A stretch of 64,000 bases of DNA, from the NCBI GenBank assembly GCA_022578605.1, contig MU394063.1, positions 682,001-746,000 on the forward strand. The letters are read 5' to 3'. Shown here one piece after another: positions 35,309-48,375 of this stretch. The notes beneath the pieces were generated by a model. The model saw only the letters and a list, made by a program, of their open reading frames with translations. It had not been told where the DNA came from and ran no database searches. Each line of letters opens with the position of its first letter. Positions within the stretch are counted from its first letter, which is position 1. A program made the position numbers and the translations under genes. Source of the DNA: Camillea tinctor (lineage: Eukaryota > Ascomycota > Sordariomycetes > Xylariales > Xylariaceae).

Positions 35309-36956
35309 TTATAGCGGCATAGTTCCCGGAGTAGACTTAAACGCTTCCCCTAAAATCCGGAGCCCCTCCCGTAACTGCTCCTCCGTGATCGTGACCGGTG
35401 GCGCGATCCGGAACGTGCCCCCGAAACTCGGATGGCTGCTCAGGTTCGCCCAAACGCCGAGTTCGTACGCGCGGTCTCCAATTGCCCTTGCCAACTCCAG
35501 CGCGGGCTGCTTCGTTGTCCGGTCTGCCACGATCTCTACGCCGGCCATAAGACCCCGCCCCCTCACATCGCCGATGCACTCGTACTGCGATTGCAGATCT
35601 CTAAGCCCCTTGTGTAGCAGCGTGCCGAGCGCTCGCGAGTGCGCGACCAGGTTGTCACGCACGATTATCTCGAGGACCTTGTCGCCAACGGCGGCGGGGA
35701 GGGGGTCGTTGACGTGGGTTGTATAGAAACCTGCTCGTGTGTTAGTTCATCCTTTTCTATAGACGCCGGCTCAACACAGAAGAGAAGTCTGGAGGCAATG
35801 GACCGATTATATATGGGTGGTTTTCTCAGCCAACGCACAGTAATCTCTCTCCGCGCATACGCTCTCGATCTCGGCGCTTGTCACTACCGCGCTAAGCGGC
35901 AGCCCGTTGCCGAGGGTCTTGCTCAGCGTCAGTATGTCCGGCACAACCTCCTCGTGTATAATGGCCATAATATCGCCGCAACGCCCGACGCCTGTCTGCG
36001 CCTCGTCGACGATGAGCAGCATTCCCCGCCGCTCGCAGTGCTTCTTGAGCGCTTTTAAGTATCCTGGCGGTAGCACGTGCATGCCCGCTGAGGACTGGAT
36101 ACACTCTACGATTACGGCGGCGAGAGAGCCGCACGATGCCTGGTCAATCAAGTTCCACCCGTAGTCCAACTCGGCCTCCCAGTCGTAGGACCCATCCGGC
36201 TTGCGGAACACGGACCGGTAGGCGTTGGGAGCCGGGAGCATGTGCATTCCCGGCATTAGTGGACCCTGCCCCTTTCTGCCAAAATGATATTGCGTCCCAA
36301 GAGCTTGCGCGGTAACACCCTATGCATGCATAGAATGAATTAACGTGTCCACATTCTTTAACATCTTTAATAAATACTACTTGTATACTCTTAAAAGAGA
36401 CGGTGCGGGAAAGTATGAGGTGAATTACCACAAGTTAAATACTCACATGCCACGACGCCCCTAGCGCCACGAGCTCAAACTTCCCCGTGAAAACTTTCGC
36501 CATCTTCAATGCGGCCTCGTTGGACTCCCCGCCTGTGGACAAGAAAAACGCCTTGTCGAGGCCATCGGGGAGCAGCGAGCACAGCCGTTCCCCCAGCGAG
36601 ATCACGGGAGGCGACACCATCCCCGAGAACAAGTGGTCGAGCCCCGCAGCGTGATCGGCGATCGTCTTGACAATCTCCGGATGTCCGTGACCTAAGAGAC
36701 AGGACATTTGGCCTGATGTCCAATCGAGAACCTTATGTCCTGATGCCGTATACACATACATCCCCTTGCTGCCGCAAATGACGTCCGGCATGAACTTGGT
36801 GCCGTAGTTGAAGAGGTAGCGCGATGCTTTCGCCTGGAGGGTAGCATTGTCGACATTTCGGTATAAAGATGGGACTGAATCATTGTCTCCCGAAACTTCA
36901 ACAATGTGCTTTTGTTTATTAGCGAGAGACTCGTCGGCGATAGTTCCGGGTGCCAT
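35309..36956 (-). CDS. Class-III PLP-dependent aminotransferase
   Basis: A fold-type I PLP enzyme of the 4-aminobutyrate aminotransferase / 2,2-dialkylglycine decarboxylase group. Exons are 36447-36956, 35839-36319 and 35309-35730 on the minus strand, giving 470 aa. Landmarks in order: GHGHPEIVKTI, FFLSTGGESNEAALKMAK (PLP phosphate loop), SWHGVTAQALG rebuilt across the first splice, IVDEAQTGVGRCGD (Asp275), TLSKTLGNGLPL with the Schiff-base Lys304, and FYTTHVNDPLP rebuilt across the second splice. Length is normal for the family. No transit peptide is obvious, so it is probably cytosolic. The extended SWHG motif and the absence of ornithine aminotransferase signatures favour a dialkylglycine decarboxylase-like branch, which is inference. 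It is tandem with the regulator downstream and the S28 peptidase upstream. Confidence 0.88.
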
Positions 36957-37551
36957 GGTGGGCAGTTATCTTGAGCAAGGTAACTAGAGGGAACAGAAAA
37001 ATAGGCGGAGTGGAAAATACCTAGACGTTCGTAGATTTTATAATGGATCTTCCCGTTGTTGTAGAGTATTATGGCTTTCACAAGCAAATCCAAGCCTTGG
37101 GTAAAAGTGATATGGTTGGCCGCGGGTCTGTAGTGATTCCGCGGGAAACTTTAGTCCTGGGCAAGGAGTTGCCCTCGGCCGAAAAGCCTGGTGTATATGT
37201 GGCTAGAATAAATATATCCATCAAGATGCACAACATAATCGAACTAGACTCGTGCAGCGAGTAGTAACTTTAGAACCAATAATGGCTTTATACGCTCTCT
37301 GGACCCGCACACACTTTACAGTCTCTCCTCCTGTTGTACGAGATTAAAAGATGGACTCCTTTACCCTACCCCCGGATTTAGATACTGATTTCAGATCACT
37401 GACAATAGGCAGCAAGTTTTACCACCTGATCTCATTAACAATGTTGTGATTAGTTGTAAAGTTTTTGGATTTATGAAGATATCGAGGTTTGTACACGTTG
37501 CTGCTCGACGAATGAAATAATTTATCTTCGCAGACGCTACCTATCTATTTA

Positions 37552-39765
37552 TCAAGCAGTTATTTCCAGGCGTTTCATTGGTGTAGAGGAGCCCCGGCGC
37601 TTGGTTTTAGAGCTGTAAAACTCCTTTGTCCATGCCGCCATCTGTGTCACAATCTCGTCCTGAGCCTTCTTGATATCCGGGTTGTAGACACCGTTGCGAG
37701 TCCGTAGGTCATTACAATGACGTGATCCTGGGATAAGAATGTGCGGTTGTTCCGGGGTGGACTCCAGTGAGCCTCCTGGCCGGAACTCGCTGGCTACTGA
37801 TGCTGATCGCCAAGGGTCGTACTCGCCGTTGACCCAGAGCAGGCGGGACTCGGCGTCGAGAGCTTCGGGGAGGAACCAGCCCTTGGTGTGGGCATTGAGG
37901 TCGGCCGCCGTCTTGCCCAAGGCGCTTGCATAGGTATAGTTACCCTCACGTGGGAAAAATAGCTCACATTGGCGTTGCCAGTAATCGGCAGTGGCCAGGC
38001 GGGAGAAAACTGATGGTCGATCACGGGGAGCACCACTAAGAGTCTCAAATTAGCACCAGGGGCTCACGAACCGGGTCAAGCAGAGTAATCACTTACGTCT
38101 GGTAGTAGAAGAATGGGTCGTTGCAGGTCATCCAGACCCAGGTCCGGTCGATGGCGTTGGCAGAACTCCAATCGGTAAACACAGGGCTAGTAGCATTGTA
38201 GGTATCGAAACACTGGACATTATCCTCATCTTGCCAATCCTCATATCCGTACGCAGCACAGTCTGTTTATTCTGTTAGTGTCCTATTTGAGGATGATAAC
38301 GTGTGGATAATACGTACAACCCGGGAGGTATTCACTCGTGAACCATTGAGCAAATTTCGGCAGGGCATTTTCCAAGCCGACCCCATTCGAGCTGGTGTAA
38401 CTAGCAGTCGAATTCGGTACTACGCCTTCAATAGCATCACACCTAAGGGGAGGAATACATGTTAGTAAGGTGTGTTATGGGGACTGAGCACACGATAGCC
38501 CGGAAATCCTAACATCCGCTAGAGGTATATGGATTATTGCGTGCTGATCATGAGGATAACTCCCTACTAGATAGTGGGTCTAATGGATTGCTCTATTGAG
38601 CTCTTGAGCATGTGTTAAGACAGACTCACATCTGATAAAACTGAGAGTAGCCAGAATAGAACTGGATACTTTGCCAGGACCATATGGGGGAAGCAATGGC
38701 GGCTCCAACATCGTCAAGGTATTTAAGATCCTGAAGCCCGAATAATTCTTTCAAGTCTGATTGCTCCTTGGCCGACCCGTTGGATAGGATCCCATCCACG
38801 TAGTCGATGATAGCAGCGTAGTCCTGCGTACAGTTTTGCGGCATACCCTGCTGAATAGGACTGTAATAATGAGAGTCAGTAATTTCCATATAAGGTAACC
38901 TTTTACTCTTGAGACCGTCTCGGGAGCCAAAACTCCCACGAACGCATATGCTTAGCTATGGTAGGAGATTTTGACACCCAGGCCAGCTCGAGATAGGCCA
39001 AAAAGGGGAATAAACGACTATGAAAATCACTCACTAGAAGTACTGCCAGTAGTCAAAAATGGCCTCCACGGGGCCGCTACTCGAATGTGTTGCCCAGAAG
39101 GTGCCGGGGGCAAGGCTTTCAATCCAAGCACCCAGAGCGCCCGAGTAAGAACCGCCTACCCATACCCAGGGGACATTTGGTGCATTGGCTGACCCATTCG
39201 TGGCGAATGGAAGTTGGACATTCTTCGCGAAGTTCGCAAAATCAGCAACGGACTGGTCCAAAGTGAGGTACTGTAGATTTTCAGTCGATTGAACCTCGTA
39301 GGGGGTGCTGTTGCCCCAATACCGATGTTCTACCAGGACTGTGATACAGGTGAGCGGATATAACTTTAATATCTAAAATGGTAGTCGGCGAAACGTACGG
39401 ATGGCAGCGCCAATCTCCTTGGCAATTAAGCCGGTAAGTGCCTCATCAGAGAGGTATGAGACATAAGCGGCAGCACCAGCTTCTCCCGGGGTAAAAATGA
39501 CGACTGGCGAGCCAGGTCCTTGGTAGAAGGTAGTGTTGTACCAGTAAGTCTGGTTAAATGTGCCGACTTCTAGATTGTCATGATCGATATATTGCTCAAA
39601 ATAGGCAATACCGGAGGCGGGCTGGGCAGGATCAGCAAGAGCTGCCAACAAGTGCTGGTCAACCTCGTCGGGGGGTGCAACAGGGGGCGGAGGAAACAAG
39701 CCAAGAGCTCCCGGGAAGTAAATAACCGAAGAAAGGATAACTCGAACAGCAGGTAAACACCTCAT
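37552..39765 (-). CDS. Secreted S28 serine peptidase (prolyl carboxypeptidase-like)
   Basis: An S28-family peptidase that cleaves after proline, probably extracellular and acid-active. Six exons on the minus strand fit: 39399-39765, 39035-39338, 38630-38860, 38318-38442, 38097-38262 and 37552-38035, giving 558 aa. All five introns have GT-AG ends and compatible phases. The N-terminus has a hydrophobic signal peptide of about 22 residues. The triad is Ser186 (VGGSYSGAL), Asp471 (NGEYDPWR) and His504 (GSRHCND). LLVEHRYWGNSTPY, FDYWQYFYPIQQGMPQNC and LPGYCAAYGYEDW form only after splicing. Several N-glycosylation sequons are present (NQT, NTT, NST, NGS). The product would supply Pro-containing peptides for uptake. 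Confidence 0.9.
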
Positions 39766-41167
39766 CGTGGCAGCAGGGACAAGCGGTCTTGGAAAGACCG
39801 CGAGTTAAGCAAATAAACAGCTAGCTAGAAGACTTACCGGAGGGCTCAGCGAGGACATATGAGCCCGGCGAGCGGATGGGTGGGCAATGTCTTGGTATTT
39901 ATTTGGACTAAACAGAGAGACATGGGTGGGTTTGGCTCAACCTACCTCGCCTACCTACTTACCTGCTTTATTGTACATAGTATAGGGTACTTCTCATATA
40001 AAACGGCTTCTATACATGCATATTAATTTCCGGGAGTCCATAGACTACTAACCTTAAGGTGGTAGGAGGCACACGACTCGTGTAGTGTAAGTGGAGGTTA
40101 GGATAAGATAGATCCTAACCCGGACTGGTAGATAATGATGCAACCTCCCGCATGGGATATCTCCGCAGATGACCCCTGGGTAGTTTGCAGATAACTGCTG
40201 TAGCCAGCCAGATAGTGCAAAGCCAGACGGGGTAGAACATATGAGCGTGTAAGGAAAGGCCACGAGCACGAGGTATGAAGATAGACATAGCCATAGAAAT
40301 AGGAGCTCAGGTTGTTGGTCTTCTCATGGCTAGAACCTACCACAACTCCCGCTGCTAGGCAGGTTTGGCAACAAACAAGCTCGTCAAGCTCAGCTCTGGA
40401 CCCGAGAGACCCAGGGACCCTAGACGGATGATCAAGGGCTAGACCATATGAAGAAGGTAAGTAGGCCAAGATGGTAGAGCGACGGCAGGAATGCCGTCAA
40501 ATACGAGTCTAACATGATGAAATTGAGACCTTTGGTGGTGAGGTGATAAGGGGTTGTTACTATAGAGGGCAGCTGGGAAGTTGGGTTTTCTTTTTTTTTC
40601 TTTGCTTCTTTTCTTTTCTTCCTTTTTTTTTCTTTTTTCCCCTTTTGGTGGGGTGACAATCCCTCATAGCAGTGGGGATGGAGACAAGAGATAAAGTGGT
40701 CAAGGGGTGTAAGTGTTATGCTAGGTATGTGTTTTTTTCTGTTACACCTTATGGTGGGATTTACACTATGCTAAACAGCTATGCAACTAGAAGGGGTTCG
40801 AGATAACCTTATCTTATGCACGGACAATATCTAATCTCACTGCCTGTACTACTTACCTGAATAATTGAGAGTTACTAGGATCCATGTTACCTAGGTAGTT
40901 CTCGCAAGCCACTTTTTTTTTTTTACCCGCTGAACTGAACCATCTAACCTAGCCACGTTCTTAGTCAGGTTTAGCGGGTACGTCCCTACCTTCACCCCCA
41001 CCCCCAAGCCACTGGAAACTTGAACGAACATTCGTTCAAGTCGCATCCAACTACCTACTTACTACCTACGACCAACTACATCATACCCACCTCCTCCGTA
41101 CCCCGTTCTCCGTTCTCCGCCCTCCGTCCTCCTTCTCTACGTACACACATATATACACCCACACACC
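39766..41167. other. Intergenic region
   Basis: About 1.4 kb containing the divergent promoters of the S28 peptidase and NDUFB7 genes. It holds a strong pyrimidine tract at 40588-40640, ACCTAGGT at 40889-40896 and a C/T-rich NDUFB7 leader from about 41090. No frame looks coding. Confidence 0.45.
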
Positions 41168-41735
41168 ATGGGACTCTTCGGCAGTTCATCCGATGCTCCG
41201 CCAAGTACGTTACTTGCTAACCAACCTACCTACCTACCTACCTATACGTATCGTATAAAACAGAAGAAGCCAAGGAAAGAAAGCAAGAAAGAAAGAAAAG
41301 AGAGAAGAAAAAGCTGACGAAGTTATCTCGAAATGCGCAGAGGCGACCCGCGAGGAGATGCGCGATGCTAAGCTCCCGCTTGCCTACCGGGACAGCTGCG
41401 CCAACCTTCTCATCCCCCTAAATCGCTGCCGTAGCGAGACGTACTACCTACCTTGGAAGTGTGAGGTATGTCTATAACCTACCTACGTCTCTCCCTTGCC
41501 TTCTTTTTCATCTTTCTCTTCTCACTATTGGTGTTTTTTTCATATGTAGTCCATTGCGCGTGCTAGGTAGCAATTCAAGAATCTAGTTGAAAGCTGACAG
41601 GACGCCGTGGGGGCTTTATTGTTTAAATAGGACGAACGACACAGTTACGAAAAGTGCCAGTACGAGGAGTTCAAGAGGCGCGTGGCCAAGATGAACGAGC
41701 TGAAGGAATCCAGGCCGGGTGCGAGGACCAATTGA
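41168..41735 (+). CDS. NADH:ubiquinone oxidoreductase subunit NDUFB7 (B18)
   Basis: An accessory subunit of mitochondrial complex I on the intermembrane-space side of the membrane arm. Exons are 41168-41204, 41341-41465 and 41631-41735, giving 88 aa. The twin CX9C fold is exact: C32/C42 (CANLLIPLNRC) and C53/C63 (CEDERHSYEKC), the second pair split by the last intron. LPLAYRDSC and QYEEFKRRVAKM are family hallmarks. The short MGLF start is the usual N-terminus and suggests N-myristoylation at Gly2. It is one of the small genes that ORF-length filters miss, because no exon exceeds 42 codons. A (CCTA)n run lies in intron 1 at about 41223-41244. Confidence 0.93.
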
Positions 41736-42761
41736 TTCGTCAATTGGTTTGTCTCATTGCATTGTTATGGGAGGAGAAATACACATACAGGGAGAGAGGG
41801 AGAAGGGAAACGAACAAAACTATGCGCACGTGCGTTTGTATAAATTTTTTATTCCTGAAAGAACGAATGAAGATATCGTTTTCTGCCAGCACAACACAGG
41901 GCCATCTCCTAGCACCCATGATGATACATCACCTACCTCCCTGCGGCTTGGAGTGACTGGGACGTACTGGTCTCGCCCCTATTCTCACCACCAATGCTAC
42001 TAAGGACGACATTTCTACGGAAGAGCCTCTGCATTGTGAGCTTCCTGTTAGGTGTGGGACAAGGAATCTGTAAAAAGCCGAGGCCAACTTCAACACGCTG
42101 GTTCTTGTTCCTGAGCTTTTAACGCTGAGGGTAGGTAACTGAAACAACCATTTGATGAACGAACCCGGCTCATCGATTCCTCTTGCCTTTCCAATCAGGA
42201 GATAGACTGTTTGCAGATCAGGCTCTAATCTTTACTTATGTATACGCAACCGACTACTTGAGCATATCTGTACCTATGTGAATAATATGGAACCTAGGAG
42301 TTGGTGATGCAGTAGACCATAACTATTGTAATAATTTGAGTGAACGGGTTACATAGATCGATGATATCCTGAGAGGAAATGAGCTAAATTAGTAAAATAA
42401 TATTTTAAACGTATCAGCTGTCCTCTTGACTGCCCGCAATGCCTTACCTACAGGCTAGCTAGCTAGGCAGACTACCCTTCACGGCATTGGAGAAGCAAAG
42501 CAGATACCGCTACGCGCAGGAAAATACCATGTACACTGCTCTTTGTTAAGTAGTTAATTAGTGTAATTTATACCGCAGCGCATCGATGGCGAAAGCTGAC
42601 ATATCCCTAAGAAAATGCGTATGCCCTGACGCCGCCCAACCATTTATATAATGATAATTGAAGATTAGGGTATTTGGTAATATAGACATGCATGTAGGCA
42701 GACGCAGACAGATAGACCTGTACCCAGCCAGGCAGCTTTACCGCCATTGTATGCCATCTCC
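41736..42761. other. Intergenic region between convergent genes
   Basis: About 1 kb between the NDUFB7 stop and the coilin-like gene stop. It should carry both 3' UTRs. Nothing coding is visible. Confidence 0.45.
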
Positions 42762-45700
42762 CTAAAACCTGGCACTCAACTTCTTCCGAGACTTCTGTCT
42801 GATCGAGGAGACTAGGTTGACCGGCACCGACGATGAAACCTGGCCCTGCGATGCCGACAAGTACCGTCTACCGGTTCTTGGTAGTGGCTGCGATCCCGAT
42901 GGTACCGTCGAGCCTCTTGGCTGACTAAGACTCATGCCTTTCTTTTTCTTCACCCATCCCTGGCCTTTAGGAAGGCCATCCGACTTGGGTGAATACGTCC
43001 CATCCACTTCGTCGTCAGGGTAGCTCTCTAAAATCACCGAATCCGAGTCTGACGACAATTCCAAAACCTGCGCCCCCTGCGGAAGAGAAAATTGCGTCGA
43101 CTGCCGGGCCGATCGTCGCCTTCTGGGCGGCGGGGAAATCTTAGCGGTCATGAATGGTCTTGGCGAATGAGGAGAACTTTTGATCACTACTTCACGTTCG
43201 TCGTTTGAGCTCCCGTCCTCGCCAATCCACTCGGGATCTTTGGAATCAGAACTCTCCATCGCTGGCTCGTTCAACGACTCCTGGGCATCATCTGACAACT
43301 CGTCGAGTTTGCGCATAGCATCCTCGTAAGCTAAGTTTCTCATGGCTCGAGATGGTTGCGATGGTTCAATTGAGAAAGCCTGAACCTGTGACTTAGACGG
43401 ACTTTGCGTCTTACGCGATGTAACTGCAGTGCACCATACAGAGTTAAGTGAACATAGAGAATCAGGCGTTGACAGATTTCTCGGCGATGAGTTTATAGCA
43501 GGGTCCTTATTATCTTCGGTTTTTTTGTTCGGCGTTCTTGCGCCTGGAGCCGACGTAGGTATTTGCGTAGTCATGTCTTCAGGCCCGATGCTTGATCGAT
43601 TTTCACCCAGCACGGTTGAGATGCCATCTTCCGTTACCTGAAAGGACGCTGGCTCGTCATTTACTCCTGTGTCATAATCCGGTTGGCGCCCACTCTGAAC
43701 ACTACTTGTAACTGAAGGGGCCGCTAACCTGTGATGTATAACTTTGGGTGTTCCAATGATGACGTCGTTCTCGTCTTCAATGTCAAAGTTCGCTAGAGAA
43801 GATCTATTCGCACTGGCATTGCCTGGATCTGGAATATATTGTTCACTATCGCGCTGTTCTCCGTCCGGATCGCTGCCGGTTCTTGCCACCTCAATAGTAT
43901 AATGGTCTTGGGATAAGGCGCTAATAGCTTCGCTAGCTGTTTCGTGGAGCTGTCGAGAAGGGCTTTCGAAATCGGAAAACTCAGAGACGGGTGGATTGAC
44001 TGATTGTTGACCTTGTCCAGGTTGATGGAACGTTGTACTACTCGTGGCTCCTGACTCTGGCCCATTGACAGAGACAGCTCGTTCTCCTGAGAGCCTAGTG
44101 GGAGAGGCTGGATCGCCATCTGCTGCACGTGCCACGTTTTTCTCGCCAGGCTTTGGCGATGGTATGAGGCTCTGATGGTCATGTCCCTCCTGAAGAGCCT
44201 CTGTATTCTGAGCAGATTGAGGCATCTCGGTGTCACCCATTGCATCTAGAGGCTGTTGGAGAACTCTAGGATCCTGCATCTCGCTAAAGCTGAGCGTTAG
44301 GTAACCCTCATCATCTTGTTCAGCATCGTCATCATCCTCATCTAAATCCGGTGCTTCGAATCTGTCGTATAGTCGCTGCCCTGTATATGGGTCATATTGC
44401 TTTTGATTTCCATCAAGATAGCGGTCCCTCTTAGCGAGGCAGACTTCCAGTTCAGTACCATTGGCTTTAACATCAACTACCACCGCACTGACATTGGATA
44501 CTTGAGGTTGCCAGTTTGTTGCCGATGAACATGACCATTTCTGCCAGGTGATGACCATGCCTACCCGGGCTTCGCCAGATCGAAGAGTGGGAAGAACAGT
44601 AACATCCGATGGTACAATAGGCAAATCTTCTAGTTCCATATCGTGGTCGGAGTTTTCCGCATGCTCATTCACTTCTGGATCTTTTGGGTCTTCGTCGTCG
44701 TAATTAAGCAGGATATCGTCAGTATTATGGGTATCCTCAATGCCATTGAACGTCACATCATAGCCCTCTCCTTCCCAACCCCCCGACTCATTATGCTTCC
44801 TCTTGCTGGGTCCGATATCGTCCTCGTAATAGGTGGCTTGGTTGCGTTGAGCTCGCTTATTACGGCCGCCACGCTTATTTTTCTTAGAAGACCAGAAGCC
44901 CTGTTGTTGCGTGTCCCATCGTTGAACAAATGGAAACGGAGGCTCACTGAGATCGATACCCTCCTGGCAACACTCTACAGCCCGATAATTTATTTTTGTC
45001 CTCCAGAGACCGGGGTCTTCCTGTACCGGTGGATCTATCTGCTCCGATAATTCGGCAGCTGTACTTTCTTGCGCAAGCCTTGCATTCACAATAGGCCGAA
45101 CATCTTCCATTAATTTACCACGTATTTGGTCTTCGTCTTTCTTCGACTTGGGATTACGAAGACCGAGAGCCCCGAAAACAAGCCGACGCCCGGCTCCAAG
45201 GTCGACCCGGCGTCTCTTTTGAGCAGAAGCTATCGATACGCTTTCATCTGGTGATGTTTCCTTGGGTGTGCCGTTATGTAGTTCAGACTGATCTTGACAT
45301 TCCAGATCCGGTTGGATCTCTCGTTTTCGTTTCGATGCAACCTTTGACGTGTTGTCGCTAGGTTCGATCCTTGACTCAAGGCCAACTTCAATGCCGCCAT
45401 TGGCGATAGCTTCAAGCAACGCCCTTCGTTTAGCTTCGAACAAGTCGGATTCTTTCTTAACCATCTCACGTGCGGATGCCTCCTCATCTCTAATATTTGT
45501 GGTGATTGAGTTTGCTATTGCAGGTTCTTGTGCTAGCCTTTTAGCCCTCTTTGCAACCCTACGACGAGCATTGCGGCTTTTGGTGCTCTCTTTACCAGCT
45601 CCTGGGGGAACTGTCGCAGTGGGCATAGGTTGCGTCCTGGAGTTGATGGATTGTTCTGCCGTGTTAAATTGCCCCTCTATATTGAAACTCGACTGTAATT

Positions 45701-47541
45701 CGACAGATGTGGCTAAGGGGGCATTCTTGCTAACCCTGACCAAGCTCGGCTCGTCATCACTACTCGTACTTTCTGAGCTGCTGCTAGAAGATTCACTGTC
45801 TTCATCACCTGAATCGGCATCCGAACTCTTGGCTCTATCCTGACTACTGAGGAGCCTGTTGCCGATATTTGCTTGAGATTTGCCAATGGATACTTCTTCA
45901 GGGCCACTGTCACTGGCATGGCTCCCTTCATTGCTGTCGCTGTTAGAGTCCGAGGAGTCATGAGCTTCGGATTCGGATTCGCCTAGCCCATTCTCGGGAT
46001 TGTGATGGTTATTAGAGTCAGAGTCAGAGTCAGAGTCAGATTCGGAATCGGAATCGGAATCGGAATCGGAATCGGAGCTGGAATCAGATGAGCTGGCATC
46101 GTCATCGCCATCACTGTCGTCGCCGCCGCTGTCATCCTCAGATTCTTCGCTCTCAGAACTGGAACTTGTACCGCTGCTAGACGTTGTGTCATCACTTTCC
46201 TCTGCCACCTCTTTCGAGCTTGATTTGATACCATTGGCCGTTGCGGAAGCGGGTGCGCCCTTGTTATTAAGATCATTATCTTGCTCCCTGGCAGCAATAA
46301 CGGCCATTTCAGCAAGGCCTTTTCCCGAGGTGATGGATCCGGGAGGTAGGCCGCGATAATCGTACTGGAGTACAAAAGCAGGAACGGGGTCATTGCCGCT
46401 TTCTTCATCTTCGGCCTCGTCACAGGTTCCGGCATCCTTGGTGGAACTATCTAGGCGTTTCGATCTTGGTTGTAGTGAGCTAGATACCTGGTCAGGCAAA
46501 GCATTGGACTTGGGGGGTTCGTCCACCTTCGGCCAAGCTATTAGGGCGGACTCGGAAAGCTTTGGTGCAAATCCATCAACTAGATGCCTATATGTGGCCT
46601 TCAAGTCGCCGGCGCAAGCCATTAGTATCTTTTCGCAGACGTCCACGGGCGCCGAAGGGAATGCGGCTTGTAGTGCTGCGAGTTTGTCTAGTGCTGCGAG
46701 GTCCAAAGTTTGGTTTTCGAGAGGGTTATCTGATTGCTCTTCTCCTTTGTCAAAGTCTGCATTCTCCTCTTCCAGCTCACGAAGCTCCTGCGCAAGATCC
46801 GCCTCGCCCGGGGAATCCATGTTATCTTCACTCTCTGACTGGTCACTGCTCATGTCCTCATCGGGTAGAGATTGATTAGATGTTGTCTCATCGAGTGGCT
46901 GGTCGTCACCTTCGTATTCTCCATCCTCGCTATTAGCATCTTCAGATCCCGTATCGAATCTGACTCGGGGAGAATCTTGTTGAGCTGTGGCCCGATCGGT
47001 AAGAAGGAGCATAGCCGTGTCATCGTCGTCGTTGTCCTCGTCTTCACGTGTAAGTCGACGTCGCTTTCGTGGGGGGATGTAAATAGGAGGCCGGCCGTTG
47101 GACGTCCTTAGACGGTGACGTCCAAACGGGACGCCGTCGATTAGACGTCTTCCATCGGATGAGATCTGATATCGTCCACTTATGCGCCGACGTCTGGAGT
47201 CGTCTTTGTCGAGTGCCCGAACACTGTAGGCAAAATACGGAACTATTAGCTGTGTGCGCATGAGAGGGTGGTAGCTAGAACAGGGAAACGTACAAGACCC
47301 TGTCGTCAGTATTCAACACATTGCGGACCGGCTGGTAATGCAGGCATTCGAAGCTCGTGCCGTCGCTATCATGAAGCTCGACAACGTAGTCTTCCAGACC
47401 CCACTGACCACCCTCTAACGGTACATCCTCGTTCAGCTGTTCTAGTAGGTTGGCGATGGTTGGGTTATTCTCGAGATGGACATTCCACATGAGGCGGGCC
47501 TCGGGCAGGCCATTGCGGCGAACTACCAGACGCAGACGCAT
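42762..47541 (-). CDS. Coilin-like nuclear protein with CUE-like and Tudor-like segments
   Basis: Exons are 47294-47541 and 42762-47223, with a 70-nt intron, giving 1,569 aa. The N-terminus (MRLRLVVRRNGLPEARLMWN, then WGLEDYVVELHDSDG) is a ubiquitin-like fold as in coilin and its fungal relatives (DUF7357 type, as I recall). The basic GRPPIYIPPRKRRRL at about 125-140 is a likely nuclear signal. Residues about 262-300 (LAALQAAFPSAPVDVCEKILMAC and following) match a CUE-like three-helix pattern. Residues about 370-600 are extremely acidic and Ser-rich, including Ser-Asp dipeptide runs. Around 965-1020, GMVITWQKW with NWQPQVSNVSAVVVDV resembles a coilin Tudor-like strand set. The remaining C-terminal 500 residues are disordered, with SP sites. 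A role in nuclear bodies or RNP assembly is inferred from architecture only. Confidence 0.75.
46012..46083 (-). repeat. Ser-Asp dipeptide-coding repeat inside the coilin-like gene
   Basis: Tandem hexanucleotides (GAGTCA then GAATCG on the plus strand) encode alternating Ser-Asp in the minus-strand protein. They give a phosphorylatable acidic tract that is likely length-variable between strains. Confidence 0.8.
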
Positions 47542-48375
47542 GTCCTTGCCGGCCGCAGCCGAAGTCGTGAATTTGGGAATGATAAGGAAGGGTTATTTTG
47601 GATCGTGACTTGTGCGAATATTAAGTACCTAAGTAGGCAAGACGTAAAGTTATCGGTAGATACCTACTATGTACACAGTAGGATGAATGGGTGATCGATG
47701 TCAGCTACAATTAATTCATGCGGGGGGTGGAAAACGCGGTATGTTGTATGATGGAAAGGTGTTGTCGCGTCTTCACACAATTCACATCGCGCCGTAAAAG
47801 AGGAAGAAAAAGTTAAAGTTGCAAAAGTTGGCGGCAGTTGAAAGTTATATTACACTAGGTTAGGTTAGTGCACTACTATCTACCTACAGCAACTACTTAG
47901 TATGCAAGTACCCTGATGCGGGGCTGATAGCTTAGCTACTAGGTAACCTGTCGCATGGCATGTCTTAGGTTACCACGTGGATAAGTACCTAACCTAGATA
48001 GATAGCTAGCATCTACACCTTACATCATGCACGAGACTGTCTATATGAACTTATGCATCTGCTGTTAGATAGGCGAACATTGCACAACTACATGTAGAGA
48101 TGATTTCATCTCTTTTCATCTTTAATGCTAGCCCCTAAGAAATCAAGTGGACCAACGAGAGCTCAGCTTAGAACCGCCCTAGGATTGAAATCTACATTCT
48201 ATTCATACACTTATACACCTGAAGGTATCGTACTTCTAGAATCCTGTTTTATAAATACCCATGCACATGAACATCTCGCGTCACCCTTTTTTCAAGGCCC
48301 CTCGGGGGGGAGGATTTAGAATTTTAAAGGGGCATATTTAACACCTACCACACTCAAAAAAACATGTCGGGATGT
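47542..48375. other. Intergenic region
   Basis: About 830 bp between two tandem minus-strand genes. It carries the coilin-like gene promoter on the left and the rib1 3' end on the right. There are several TACCTAACCTA-type words and no coding frame. Confidence 0.45.

Noticed and set aside
40098..40659. Overlapping minus-strand frames upstream of the S28 peptidase
   Set aside because: One is a Lys run from a poly-T/C tract, the other lacks any family feature; both lie in the promoter region.
46016..46080. Hexanucleotide array considered as a CRISPR-like or satellite repeat
   Set aside because: It lies inside an exon, stays in frame and simply encodes Ser-Asp dipeptides; the genome is eukaryotic.
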